DNA from: Jonesiaceae bacterium BS-20
GTDB taxonomy: Bacteria > Actinomycetota > Actinomycetes > Actinomycetales > Cellulomonadaceae
NCBI GenBank assembly: GCA_039995105.1
Contig: CP146203.1
Span: 2,418,001 to 2,482,000 of the forward strand
Reading direction: 5' to 3'
DNA length: 64,000 nucleotides
Shown: piece by piece, positions 34,325 to 43,049 of the stretch
Position numbering within the stretch: position 1 is the stretch's first letter
Layout of the letters: each line of letters begins with the position of its first letter
Notes under the pieces: model-generated
What the model was told of the DNA's origin: nothing
The model's input: the letters and a program-made list of their open reading frames with translations, nothing else
Databases searched by the model: none
Translations under genes and position numbers: made by a program

Positions 34325-36076
34325 ATGTCATCCTCCGGTCCCAACTCTATTTTGACCCCGCAGTCCCGCACCCGCTCGTTGGATGCTCTGAAAGCCACGA
34401 GCGCGACAAACCCGCTCGATGTTCTGGTGATTGGTGGCGGCGTCACGGGAGCCGGAATCGTCCTTGACTCTGTCACTCGTGGCTTGGACACCGCGATCGT
34501 TGAGGCCCAAGACTGGGCCTCCGGCACCTCCTCGCGGTCATCAAAACTGATTCATGGCGGTCTGCGTTACCTGCAGATGCTCGACTTTTCACTCGTCAAA
34601 GAGGCACTCACCGAGCGTGACCTGCTCCTGAACAAGCTCGCACCGCACTTGGCCAAGCCTGTACCGTTCCTGTACCCACTAACGAAGCAGTGGGAGCGCC
34701 CATACATTGGCGCCGGCATCATGCTCTACGACATTTTGGCGTCGCTCGCTCCCGGCAAGCGCGCCATGCCGTACCACAAGCACTACTCCCGCAAGGGGCT
34801 CGACGCCCGGTTCCCGTCCCTGCGCAACGACGCTGCCGTGGGCGCGATTGAGTACTGGGACGGCACGATTGACGATGCCCGTCTCACCTTGACCCTGGTG
34901 CGCACGGCAGCAGACTACGGGGCCCACTTGGCCTCCCGCACTCAGGTGATCGAGCTGACCAAGTCCCCAGCGGGGCGCGTCAATGGCGCGGTCCTAAAGG
35001 ACTTGGAGACCGGTGAGGAGTTCACTGTCTTTGCCCGTCACGTCATCAACGCAACCGGGGTTTGGACCGAAGACACCGAGGCCCTAGCCGATGGCGCCGG
35101 GGGTCTGAAGGTTTTGGCTTCCAAGGGAATTCACATTGTTGTTCCACGCGACCGGATTGTTGGCGACTCCGGTCTGATCCTGCAGACGGAAAAGTCTGTA
35201 CTGTTTGTGATTCCATGGTCGCGGTACTGGATCATTGGCACGACAGACACCCCGTGGCAGCAGCAACTTCAGCACCCCGTGGCCACCTCCGCCGATATTG
35301 ACTACGTGCTAGAACACGCCAACTCCGTTCTGCGTGACCCGTTGACCCGCGAGGACATTATTGGCACGTGGGCAGGACTGCGTCCGCTGCTGCAGCCGGG
35401 TACCAAGGAGGGCACTTCCTCCGCCAAGGTTTCCCGCGAACACACGGTTGCTTCTCCCGCTCCAGGATTCACCGTTATTGCGGGAGGCAAGCTGACCACC
35501 TACCGGGTCATGGCCGAGGACGCCGTGGACTTCGCCCTCGGTGCGGAGGCTCAAGCGCTACCTTCCGTTACCTCCAATATTCCGTTGCTCGGAGCCGTAG
35601 GGCTCGCTGCCATGACCAATCAAACCCGCGCCTACCAGCGGCGGTTTGGCTGGTCCAAGCAAATGGTTGCCCACCTCTTGCACCGCTATGGCTCAATGAT
35701 CAACGAGATCGCCGCAATCTGCATTGCGGACCCGGAAATGGCGCTCCCATTGGAGCACGCCAACGCTTACCTGCGTGCCGAGATCGAGTACGCGGTGACC
35801 CGCGAGGGCGTTCTGCACCTTGAGGACATCATGTTGCACCGCACCCGCATCAACTACGAATTTGCGGACCGCGGGCTCGATGCCCTACCTGAGATTGCCG
35901 AGATCGCCGCGCGAGCACTTGGCTGGGATGAAGACACCACAGCCCAAGAAATTGCGTCGTACACGGACCGCGCCCATGCGGAACGCGCAGCTGAAGCAGA
36001 GTTTGATGACGCCTCAGCCGAGCAGACCCGGCTCAAGGTTAAGGATCTTGCCCCCATGCAAGGCCTTTCCAAATAA
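34325..36076 (+). CDS. glpD: Aerobic glycerol-3-phosphate dehydrogenase
   Basis: An FAD-dependent dehydrogenase of 583 residues oxidising glycerol 3-phosphate to dihydroxyacetone phosphate and passing electrons to quinone. The N-terminal dinucleotide motif is VLVIGGGVTGAGI, followed by SSRSSKLIHGGLRYLQ, which contacts FAD and substrate; a DAO_C domain fills the last 130 residues. The frame is open from 34250, but AAAGG seven bases before ATG 34325 and the family length support this start. It precedes glpF and glpK. Confidence 0.95.
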   Translation: MSSSGPNSILTPQSRTRSLDALKATSATNPLDVLVIGGGVTGAGIVLDSVTRGLDTAIVEAQDWASGTSSRSSKLIHGGLRYLQMLDFSLVKEALTERDLLLNKLAPHLAKPVPFLYPLTKQWERPYIGAGIMLYDILASLAPGKRAMPYHKHYSRKGLDARFPSLRNDAAVGAIEYWDGTIDDARLTLTLVRTAADYGAHLASRTQVIELTKSPAGRVNGAVLKDLETGEEFTVFARHVINATGVWTEDTEALADGAGGLKVLASKGIHIVVPRDRIVGDSGLILQTEKSVLFVIPWSRYWIIGTTDTPWQQQLQHPVATSADIDYVLEHANSVLRDPLTREDIIGTWAGLRPLLQPGTKEGTSSAKVSREHTVASPAPGFTVIAGGKLTTYRVMAEDAVDFALGAEAQALPSVTSNIPLLGAVGLAAMTNQTRAYQRRFGWSKQMVAHLLHRYGSMINEIAAICIADPEMALPLEHANAYLRAEIEYAVTREGVLHLEDIMLHRTRINYEFADRGLDALPEIAEIAARALGWDEDTTAQEIASYTDRAHAERAAEAEFDDASAEQTRLKVKDLAPMQGLSK

Positions 36077-36079
36077 GTA

Positions 36080-36109
36080 CTCCGGGCTGAGGTTGCACTC
36101 AGCCCGGAG
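36080..36109 (+). terminator. Hairpin after glpD
   Basis: A perfect 12-bp GC-rich stem (36080-36091 with 36098-36109) with loop GTTGCA lies three bases after the glpD stop. It has no T-run, so it may attenuate rather than end transcription into glpF. Confidence 0.7.
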
Positions 36110-36279
36110 AAATCCTTACACCGTACCGGTAAACCGGACTTTGCAGGTGTAACATCTGGCGCTCGGTCCCGGGCGCCAAGCCCGCCAGAAGCAACCGGTG
36201 AGACGGTTGCTCCTGAATCTTTTCCTCCCAGAGCCAGTCAGCAGGTTGGCTTACGACAAAGACGTCAGAAAGATAAATA

Positions 36280-37044
36280 ATGGACTTAAACAATCTTACA
36301 CTAGGGAATATTTTCCTACTTGAGACATTAGGCACCATGGTGCTCATCATCTTGGGTGGTGGAGTGGTTGCCAACCAGGTTCTGAGCAAGACCAAAGGGA
36401 ACAATGACGGCTGGGTTCTCATCTCATTTGGTTGGGGGCTCGCAGTCTTTGGAGGTGTTTACGTAGCATTTGCTTCCGGAGCACACCTGAACCCTGCGGT
36501 AACCATTGGACTTGCGCTGTCTGGAAGATCCGAATTTGTGGACGGTATTCCAGTCGATGCAGCGAGCATCGCAACTTATATTGGCGGTGAATTTACCGGA
36601 GCTTTCCTCGGCGCAATCATTGTCTACCTGGCCTACAAGCAGCACTTTGACGCCACCGAAAACAAAGCTCTTAAGCTTGCAGTGTTCTCAACCGGGGCTG
36701 AGATTCGCAATCCATTTTGGAACGTCGTCACCGAGATCATTGGTACTTTTGTTCTCGTGTTCTGGGTACTTCTTTCCGGTTACACCGACTCCGGATTGGG
36801 CCCACTGGGGGTTGCGTTAATTGTGGTTGCAATCGGTATGTCCCTTGGTGGCCCAACCGGGTACGCCATTAACCCCGCACGTGACCTCGGTCCACGTATC
36901 GCCCACGCAGTACTTCCTATCAATGGTAAGGGTGCAAGCGACTGGGGCTACTCCTGGGTCCCGGTTGTCGGTCCACTGATTGGTGGGTCCATTGCCGCAC
37001 TAATTGCCCGCGGCTTTGGCCTCGTTGGGATTCTTCCCGTGTAA
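36280..37044 (+). CDS. glpF: Glycerol uptake facilitator (aquaglyceroporin)
   Basis: A 254-residue MIP-family channel with six membrane helices and two half-helices. Both NPA-type motifs are present: NPAVT from Asn71 and NPARD from Asn198; the Asp after NPAR is the mark of glycerol-conducting members. It lets glycerol enter by diffusion for trapping by GlpK. It lies 203 bases after glpD and 104 bases before glpK. The start has a weak AGAAAG ribosome binding site. Confidence 0.94.
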   Translation: MDLNNLTLGNIFLLETLGTMVLIILGGGVVANQVLSKTKGNNDGWVLISFGWGLAVFGGVYVAFASGAHLNPAVTIGLALSGRSEFVDGIPVDAASIATYIGGEFTGAFLGAIIVYLAYKQHFDATENKALKLAVFSTGAEIRNPFWNVVTEIIGTFVLVFWVLLSGYTDSGLGPLGVALIVVAIGMSLGGPTGYAINPARDLGPRIAHAVLPINGKGASDWGYSWVPVVGPLIGGSIAALIARGFGLVGILPV

Positions 37045-37148
37045 ATTTTCTTGGCAGTTCATCCCCGCATGATCTGCCATCACATCCAAGACGTGGTTCG
37101 ATTGGAATCACGCGCAGTTACTTTTCCCTACCTTAGAAAGCCACCAAA

Positions 37149-38666
37149 ATGACAACGAAGTTTGTATTGGCAATTGACCAAGGCACAACAAGCTCCCGCG
37201 CTATCCTGTTCACTCATGACGGTGAGATCCATTCCACCGGCCAACTTGAACATGATCAGATTTTTCCGCAGGCCGGCTGGGTTGAGCACAACGCAGACCA
37301 AATTTGGAACAACGTACGTGAAGTCGTGGGACTGGCATTAACCCGAGGCAACGCCACCTCCGCGGACATTGCTGCTGTTGGTATCACCAACCAGCGTGAA
37401 ACCGCCGTGGTTTGGAACAAGACCACAGGAAAGCCCGTCTACAACGCCATCGTTTGGCAAGATACTCGCACCCAAAAGATTGTCGAGGGTCTGGCAGGCG
37501 ATGAAGGGGCAGACAGGTTCAAGCGACTCACCGGTCTCCCCCTCGCCACATATTTCTCCGGCCCAAAGGTCAAGTGGATCCTCGACAACGTCGAGGGCGC
37601 ACGGAAAGCAGCCGACAACGGTGAACTCCTGTTTGGTACCACCGACTCCTGGATCCTTTGGAATATGACCGGCGGTTGCGATGGCGGTATCCACATCACG
37701 GACGTCACCAACGCATCACGAACCTTGTTGATGAACATTGAAACCCTGACTTGGGATGAGAGCATGGCAGACCTCATGGGGATCCCAATGACTATGCTCC
37801 CGGAAATCAAGTCTTCTTCAGAGGTTTACGGCGTGGGCCGCCCAGGTGGCATGGTGCCCGGTGTGCCAATCTCTGGAATTCTTGGCGACCAGCAGGCTGC
37901 TACCTTTGGTCAGGCATGCTTTGACGTTGGTAACGCTAAGAACACCTACGGAACCGGTAACTTCATGCTGATGAATACCGGAACCGAGCCCATTCACTCC
38001 AAGAACGGGCTGCTCACCACCGTGTGCTACAAGATTGGTGACGCGCCCGCGGTCTACGCGCTCGAAGGTTCGATCGCAGTCACCGGTTCTCTTATCCAGT
38101 GGCTCCGAGACAACCTGGACATGTTCTCCGACGCACCTGACGTGGAGTACTACGCCAAGAAGGTCGAAGATAACGGTGGGGCGTACTTTGTGCCCGCATT
38201 CTCGGGGCTATTTGCGCCCTACTGGCGTCCCGATGCCCGCGGTGCTCTGGTTGGATTAACCCGCTATGTAAACAAGAACCACATTGCCAGGGCAGCTCTC
38301 GAGTCGGTCGCGTACCAAACCCGTGAGGTGGTTGATGCGATGAACGCCGACTCTGGCGTGGATCTGACCGAACTTAAGGTTGACGGCGGCATGGTTGCGA
38401 ACGAGTTGCTGATGCAATTCCAGGCAGACCAGCTCGATGTTGAGGTGATCCGCCCCGAAGTCGCCGAAACTACCGCACTCGGTGCCGCGTATGCAGCCGG
38501 CATAGCCGTCGGATTTTGGAGTGGCGAACAGGACGTGCGTGACAATTGGAAGGAAGGCAAGCGCTGGGCGCCGACTTCCACCCAGAGCGAGCGCGGCCGT
38601 CAGTATCGCAACTGGAAGAAGGCCGTTTCCAAGACCCTCGATTGGGTTGATGAGGACGTCGTCTAA
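37149..38666 (+). CDS. glpK: Glycerol kinase
   Basis: A 505-residue FGGY kinase phosphorylating glycerol to glycerol 3-phosphate. The N-terminus [15 protein letters not shown], the catalytic region [15 protein letters not shown] and the ADP-binding [13 protein letters not shown] are diagnostic of GlpK. Together with GlpF and GlpD it makes a full path from external glycerol to dihydroxyacetone phosphate. Tandem 14-bp repeats and a long palindrome follow the stop. Confidence 0.96.
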   Translation: MTTKFVLAIDQGTTSSRAILFTHDGEIHSTGQLEHDQIFPQAGWVEHNADQIWNNVREVVGLALTRGNATSADIAAVGITNQRETAVVWNKTTGKPVYNAIVWQDTRTQKIVEGLAGDEGADRFKRLTGLPLATYFSGPKVKWILDNVEGARKAADNGELLFGTTDSWILWNMTGGCDGGIHITDVTNASRTLLMNIETLTWDESMADLMGIPMTMLPEIKSSSEVYGVGRPGGMVPGVPISGILGDQQAATFGQACFDVGNAKNTYGTGNFMLMNTGTEPIHSKNGLLTTVCYKIGDAPAVYALEGSIAVTGSLIQWLRDNLDMFSDAPDVEYYAKKVEDNGGAYFVPAFSGLFAPYWRPDARGALVGLTRYVNKNHIARAALESVAYQTREVVDAMNADSGVDLTELKVDGGMVANELLMQFQADQLDVEVIRPEVAETTALGAAYAAGIAVGFWSGEQDVRDNWKEGKRWAPTSTQSERGRQYRNWKKAVSKTLDWVDEDVV

Positions 38667-38680
38667 CTAAGTTCCACCCC

Positions 38681-38722
38681 GGTGCTCGGCCCCCGGTGCT
38701 CGGCCCCCGGTGCTCGGCCCCC
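38681..38722. repeat. Three perfect tandem 14-bp repeats
   Basis: The unit GGTGCTCGGCCCCC occurs three times in a row (38681-38694, 38695-38708, 38709-38722), 15 bases after the glpK stop and directly before palindrome A copy 2. CCCGGTGCTC recurs (reverse strand) downstream of xylB at 50102-50139. Confidence 0.85.
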
Positions 38723-38725
38723 GGC

Positions 38726-38793
38726 GACTTTGGTGGATCGCCCCCGACATTGCGGATTCGTTCCGCTAATCTCGGGGGCGATCTGCCAAAGTC
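38726..38793. repeat. Palindromic repeat A, copy 2
   Basis: A 68-base palindrome opening GACTTTGGTGGATCGCCCCC and closing GGGGGCGATCTGCCAAAGTC. It differs from the reverse complement of the copy at 39882-39949 at about four positions. It ends three bases after the stop of the endonuclease-domain gene and lacks a T-run. Confidence 0.9.
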
Positions 38794-38796
38794 AAT

Positions 38797-39729
38797 CTAC
38801 TGGGTCTGGCGCCATCCCCTGCGCATGGCACTTTCTTTCATCTTGCGTACCAATTGCGAAGAATTACGCAGGTCCGCTTTGGTCACTCGTATGAACTCCC
38901 ACCCTTGCGCACGGATCGCATCCTCCCTTAGCTTTTCTCTGATGAGGTCATTGGAATCGAAATACTTGGACTCACCGTCATATTCGATCGCAATCTTGAG
39001 TTCAGCGATAGCAATATCAAGGTAGAAAACACCTCTATCCGTCCTGATTTGATGCTGAGTGGTTACTTTTCCCAAACCAGCGCTCAACACCCGATAGCGC
39101 AGCCGTGATTCCTGTGGTGATTCTGCTCCTGGATCCGCAAGGGCCAAGATCCGTTCCGTTTGGGTGCGCATCCTTGGCATCTTCAATTCCAGATTGAATG
39201 TCTGTAATTCTTCTAATGGACAACCAATTCGTACCGCAAAGTCTGCAATGACTAGGGCATCGGCCGGAGAGAGCTGGCGCATCATTTCGACTGCAGTTAT
39301 CTCATAAGACGTTGCCCTGACAGCGTCCCGGATAACAAGCCAAGGATTATCTTCCGGGCGAGAATATACCCGGACACCTGCACGTGAGAACTGAGTCTTA
39401 CGAAAGTTAGCCACTTCTACTTTCGCAACCTCTTGGATCAGGGGAAACCCAAGGAGCACCCCCGCAGAAAAGTGACTGATCAAAACACCTTGTGGCAAGG
39501 TATTTCCATGGGTGTAGATCTTAGCCAAGTGGACAGCAGCATAGCGCTCGTAGCGGTCGGTGGGCAGATCAGCCTTATCCAGATACCAGCCGGATTTGAC
39601 TTGAACAAGCTCTTGCCGGCGGTTCCTCAGAGCAAACTGACGCTTTGGAAGCTCTTTGAAATGGAAGACGTCAGGAACCACCACGGGTTCAGCATGTGTG
39701 TACCTAGAGTTGGTGCGTATTGTGGGCAT
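38797..39729 (-). CDS. AbiEi-like protein with DUF559 endonuclease domain
   Basis: A 310-residue protein of a type common in actinobacteria. The N-terminal region (about 20-130) resembles AbiEi/wHTH antitoxin-like proteins (SGWYLDKADLPTDRYERYAAVH). The C-terminal region (237-300) is a Vsr-like PD-(D/E)XK nuclease core of the DUF559 type: Asp238, Glu249 and Asp251 in LDIAIAELKIAIEYDG, then REKLREDAIRAQGWEFIRV. It may cut DNA or RNA, or have become a regulatory protein; the biological role is unknown. The gene lies alone between inverted copies of palindrome A. Confidence 0.7.
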   Translation of the reverse strand: MPTIRTNSRYTHAEPVVVPDVFHFKELPKRQFALRNRRQELVQVKSGWYLDKADLPTDRYERYAAVHLAKIYTHGNTLPQGVLISHFSAGVLLGFPLIQEVAKVEVANFRKTQFSRAGVRVYSRPEDNPWLVIRDAVRATSYEITAVEMMRQLSPADALVIADFAVRIGCPLEELQTFNLELKMPRMRTQTERILALADPGAESPQESRLRYRVLSAGLGKVTTQHQIRTDRGVFYLDIAIAELKIAIEYDGESKYFDSNDLIREKLREDAIRAQGWEFIRVTKADLRNSSQLVRKMKESAMRRGWRQTQ

Positions 39730-39881
39730 GTAAATAACCTACGTACCGCTGGCTTACCGGTCAGTCCGGCGACCATTTAACTCCAGCGTCGGGGGTTATC
39801 AACACTTAGGACCACCCCTGTGGATATCTCGTGTGGGCGCTTCCCACGCGATTCCGGCCCCGAGCACCTTCGGAGTCATCT

Positions 39882-39949
39882 GACTTTGGCGGATCGCCCC
39901 CGACATTAGCGGAATGAATCCGCAATGTCGGGGGCGATCCGCCAAAGTC
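39882..39949. repeat. Palindromic repeat A, copy 3 (inverted)
   Basis: A 68-base near-perfect palindrome of the same family. The asymmetric core (ATTAGCGGAATGAATCCGC) shows that it is inverted relative to the copy at 38726-38793. It lies upstream of the endonuclease-domain gene and 31 bases past the rbsK stop. Confidence 0.9.
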
Positions 39950-39980
39950 GACTGTTTTATGGGGCTAGACCGGCAAGGAA

Positions 39981-40889
39981 TTACTGGGGCAGCTGATCCG
40001 TCGCGCTAGGGTATGAGTTCTGTGCGCCGTAACTTTGGACCGCATATGCGCCGACACGGCTGGCGAACTTGGCGGCGGATACCAAATCATCCCCGCTGGC
40101 AAGACGATGTGCAACGCCGCCAACAAAGGCATCGCCGGCTCCCGTAGTGTCGACAGCCTTGACCTTGGTCGCGGCAACCGAAACGGTCTGGCCCGGGGTG
40201 AAGATCTTTGACCCAGCACTGCCCAGGGTAATCATCACGCTCTTTGGACCGAAGTCGAGCAGCTGTGCACCGAGCGCATCGAAATCGTTTGGATCTAGCA
40301 CGTCGTTGCCAAGGTCGGTCAACAGTTGAACGGCCTCATGCTCGTTGACGATCAGCGGGTCGCACTTTGCCAGCAGCTCAGCACTCACACCGATCACGGG
40401 CGCCAAGTTAACAATCAGGCGGCCGGTGGTCAGCTTTGCTGCAGCCTCGTTAGCGCTTTGCGGAACTTCTCCTTGCAGGACCACAACATCGGCCCCAGCC
40501 ACGGCATTGGCATGTTCGCCAACAAAATCTCCAGTGACATGCCCATTGGCCCCGGCCACAATGACAATCGAGTTCTCGGCGGCCTGATCCAAGGTAACCA
40601 CGGCAAGCCCCGTTGGCGCATCAGTGAGCCGGGCCACGGCACTGAGATCCACATTGGATTTGGTCAGCACACTCAGCGCAGGTTCCGCATTACTGTCGTC
40701 TCCGACCGCACCAATCAATTGCACCTGTGCCCCTAACAGGGCAGCCGCACATGCTTGGTTAGCCCCCTTACCGCCGGCAGAGACGTGCCCACCGGTCCCG
40801 AGGATGGTCTCCCCTGGCTTGGGATGCTGCTGTACCTGCAAGAACAAATCGGCGTTGATCGAGCCAACTACAACTACCTTGGGGCTCAT
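39981..40889 (-). CDS. rbsK: Ribokinase (PfkB family)
   Basis: A 302-residue PfkB-family sugar kinase. It has the N-terminal VVVVGSINADLFLQV, the substrate-binding GGKGANQACAA and the ATP-site motif DTTGAGDAFVGG with the catalytic Asp. These fit ribokinase. AAGGAG seven bases before ATG 40889 fixes the start over the longer frame to 40943. It lies at the end of an operon with a phosphotriesterase-family hydrolase, so its true substrate could be another pentose or a sugar acid derivative rather than ribose. Confidence 0.88.
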   Translation of the reverse strand: MSPKVVVVGSINADLFLQVQQHPKPGETILGTGGHVSAGGKGANQACAAALLGAQVQLIGAVGDDSNAEPALSVLTKSNVDLSAVARLTDAPTGLAVVTLDQAAENSIVIVAGANGHVTGDFVGEHANAVAGADVVVLQGEVPQSANEAAAKLTTGRLIVNLAPVIGVSAELLAKCDPLIVNEHEAVQLLTDLGNDVLDPNDFDALGAQLLDFGPKSVMITLGSAGSKIFTPGQTVSVAATKVKAVDTTGAGDAFVGGVAHRLASGDDLVSAAKFASRVGAYAVQSYGAQNSYPSATDQLPQ

Positions 40890-40906
40890 GAATTCTCCTT
40901 GAGTAA

Positions 40907-40938
40907 AAGGGGGCAGAACCATATGGTTCTGCCCCCTT
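40907..40938 (-). terminator. Perfect hairpin between php and rbsK
   Basis: A perfect 14-bp stem (40907-40920 with 40925-40938) with loop ATAT lies between the hydrolase stop and the rbsK ribosome binding site, followed on the minus strand by TTTTACTC. It probably lowers rbsK expression relative to the genes before it. Confidence 0.7.
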
Positions 40939-40943
40939 GTCAC

Positions 40944-41993
40944 TTAACGGCTAGTGAGCAATCTTTGCGGATTGCTCGTGATTAACTGGTGGCATACCTG
41001 CTCCGAGACACCTTTTGACTTCAGTATCTCAAGGAATACCCGTGGGACATAGGCGAACCCGTTGCCCCCGTTTTGACTCCACATCTGCTTCAAGAACAAA
41101 TCGTGGCTGAGCACGATCTGGTCCTGATAACCGGCGGCGACCAAGTTGGCAATTGCCGTTGCGGTCTCATCCGGAGTCGGCGACACTCCTTCTTTAGGGA
41201 ACGTAATATCCAATCCGACCATATCGAATTCGAGCCAAACTCCCCGGTCCAACAGCCCGTGTTGGTATTCAACATCCGCCCCGGACGGGTCGCTGTGTGC
41301 CAGCGACACCTTGTGCGGCGCCACTCCAGCCTGGTTGAGGACCACGTCGAGGACGTCGTGGCCAAAACGCTCCCAGCCCGGCAAGTGAATATTCAGAGCG
41401 ACGTTGGGACGTTCGGTCTGCGCGATGCCTGCTGCACGTAGCGCTTCACGCTCGGCCGGGGTAAAGCTTGGGGAAACCCCAATCTCACCGATCATGCCCG
41501 CCCGAATCCCGGTCTCACCAACACCTACGGTGAGTTCGGAAACTATGTCTGCTACTTGGGCGTCAACGGTGCGCGCAGTGATGCGCTCACCCTCAAACTT
41601 TTCCAAGTAGGTTCCGGTCGACATGACCACGTTGATACCGGTCTGCTTGGCAACTTCAACCAGGCGCTCGGGTGCGCGCCCGATTGCCGAAGTTCCCGTG
41701 GCATCCACGATGGTCCGCCCGCCAACTTCAGCAAAGGCGGCCACCTCGGTTACTACGTCAGCAACCGGCTTGGGAGCCATGTTATCTGCGCAGCAGTACG
41801 GGTCTTGACGCAGAGCCCACATCAAACTGGGATCTACTTTCGCTCCTACCAAGCGCTGTGAGAAGCCGTAGTACGGCTCGTCTACAACACCCGATAGGTC
41901 GTTGAACAGGTGCTCGTGCGGCAACGTGATACCCATGTCGCTCGCAGGAATGTCACCCAGAACCGTGGTCAGTACAGCTTGGGAACCGGTCAT
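40944..41993 (-). CDS. Phosphotriesterase-family hydrolase (Php-like)
   Basis: A 349-residue amidohydrolase-superfamily barrel of the phosphotriesterase homology group. Metal ligands are visible: His26 and His28 in LPHEHLF, Glu in MIGEIGVSP (replacing the carboxylated lysine of true phosphotriesterases, as in Php), His in NIHLPG and LAHSDPSG, and Asp in LSHDLF. Characterised relatives include sugar-phosphate lactonases, so a lactonase role is plausible, but the substrate is unknown. Its start overlaps the stop of the upstream transporter by four bases. Confidence 0.85.
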   Translation of the reverse strand: MTGSQAVLTTVLGDIPASDMGITLPHEHLFNDLSGVVDEPYYGFSQRLVGAKVDPSLMWALRQDPYCCADNMAPKPVADVVTEVAAFAEVGGRTIVDATGTSAIGRAPERLVEVAKQTGINVVMSTGTYLEKFEGERITARTVDAQVADIVSELTVGVGETGIRAGMIGEIGVSPSFTPAEREALRAAGIAQTERPNVALNIHLPGWERFGHDVLDVVLNQAGVAPHKVSLAHSDPSGADVEYQHGLLDRGVWLEFDMVGLDITFPKEGVSPTPDETATAIANLVAAGYQDQIVLSHDLFLKQMWSQNGGNGFAYVPRVFLEILKSKGVSEQVCHQLITSNPQRLLTSR

Positions 41994-43015
41994 GGCACGG
42001 GCGCCAGTTCAGGTTCTGTCTTTGCCACCTTCTTGGAAGGAATCATGGCAATTCCCGATGCAAACAGTGCAACGACAGCACCAATGATGGTTACTGCATA
42101 AACAGTGTTGCCAAGCGCTGGAATGAGCGAGTCAATCGAGATGGATCCGATCAGTTGACCAGCGGTTGATGCCAGAGCCAGTAGCAGCAGACCCAAGCGG
42201 CGCACTAGGAGGGCCATGGCAGCAATTGAGGCTAGTCCCAGTGGACCGCCAAGGTACATCCACCACTGCGTTGGCATGGTGAAGGTTGCGTTGCCGGTCC
42301 CCAAGCGAGCGAGGAATACCAAGGTGAGCGCGGTGAATCCGATGATGAAGTTCCAGGTAATGGCCACCATCATGGAGTCAGCTACCTTGCCTACGTTGGA
42401 GTTACCAGCTGGCTGCCATCCTGCGAGCAGACCACCAGCAAACGGCAGGATTGCAAGAGCAATAAGGTGCGGTGCTTGGAAGTTAGGGGAGACCACGAGC
42501 AGGGTCGCCACAATTGCCAGAATTGCTCCGGCGATACGTGGCAAACTCAGGGCCTGCTTGAAGTTTGCACCGATTCCCAAGCGGTCACAGACAACTCCTG
42601 AAATGACCATTCCGGAGATGAGTGACGTCTGGAACGTTGCGACGCCGAGTGCCCCAACCGAGACACCCTCGGAGAGGACGATGACCGCACCGCATAGGCC
42701 GGCAAAGAAGTTTGGCCATGGGATGACACCGCGTCGGAGCTGACCCGGCAATGCAAACAGCGCATTACGTAGTCGTGTTTGTGGAAGGATCACGATGAGC
42801 ATGAAGACCAGTCCACTTCCAAAGGAAATGACTGCCGCTAGGTGTCCGTCAGCGACGACTTTACCCAGTTGACCGTTTACGGCCGATTGCATTGGGCCGA
42901 GCGCTCCGGCGAGAACCGTGAGGAGGACAAAGATTCCCGCAGCAAAACCAACGGTGGTCTCTTTGCCGGGGGTGGACTTTGCAGATGCTGAGTTGGGCTT
43001 TTCTGACAGCGCCAT
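41990..43015 (-). CDS. DMT-type transporter, YdcZ/DUF606 family
   Basis: A 341-residue membrane protein with about ten helices in two repeated halves, each beginning with an ATQSAVNGQLG-like segment (GPMQSAVNGQLGKVV in the first). This is the fused form of the DUF606 (YdcZ) family in the drug/metabolite transporter superfamily. It presumably moves the substrate of the neighbouring hydrolase or its product. It is coupled to the hydrolase gene by a four-base overlap and follows the GATase1-like gene by 34 bases. Confidence 0.82.
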   Translation of the reverse strand: MALSEKPNSASAKSTPGKETTVGFAAGIFVLLTVLAGALGPMQSAVNGQLGKVVADGHLAAVISFGSGLVFMLIVILPQTRLRNALFALPGQLRRGVIPWPNFFAGLCGAVIVLSEGVSVGALGVATFQTSLISGMVISGVVCDRLGIGANFKQALSLPRIAGAILAIVATLLVVSPNFQAPHLIALAILPFAGGLLAGWQPAGNSNVGKVADSMMVAITWNFIIGFTALTLVFLARLGTGNATFTMPTQWWMYLGGPLGLASIAAMALLVRRLGLLLLALASTAGQLIGSISIDSLIPALGNTVYAVTIIGAVVALFASGIAMIPSKKVAKTEPELAPVP

Positions 43016-43049
43016 TGCTCTCTATCTCTTTTCTTAGAATAAAGGTGGG

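Noticed and set aside
38797-39729. Type IV toxin-antitoxin system (AbiE)
   Set aside because: Only the AbiEi-like N-terminal part is present and is fused to a nuclease domain. No AbiEii nucleotidyltransferase gene lies next to it.
23758-39949. CRISPR array or degenerate repeats thereof
   Set aside because: Copies are far apart, lie in both orientations, and have no regular spacers or cas genes nearby.
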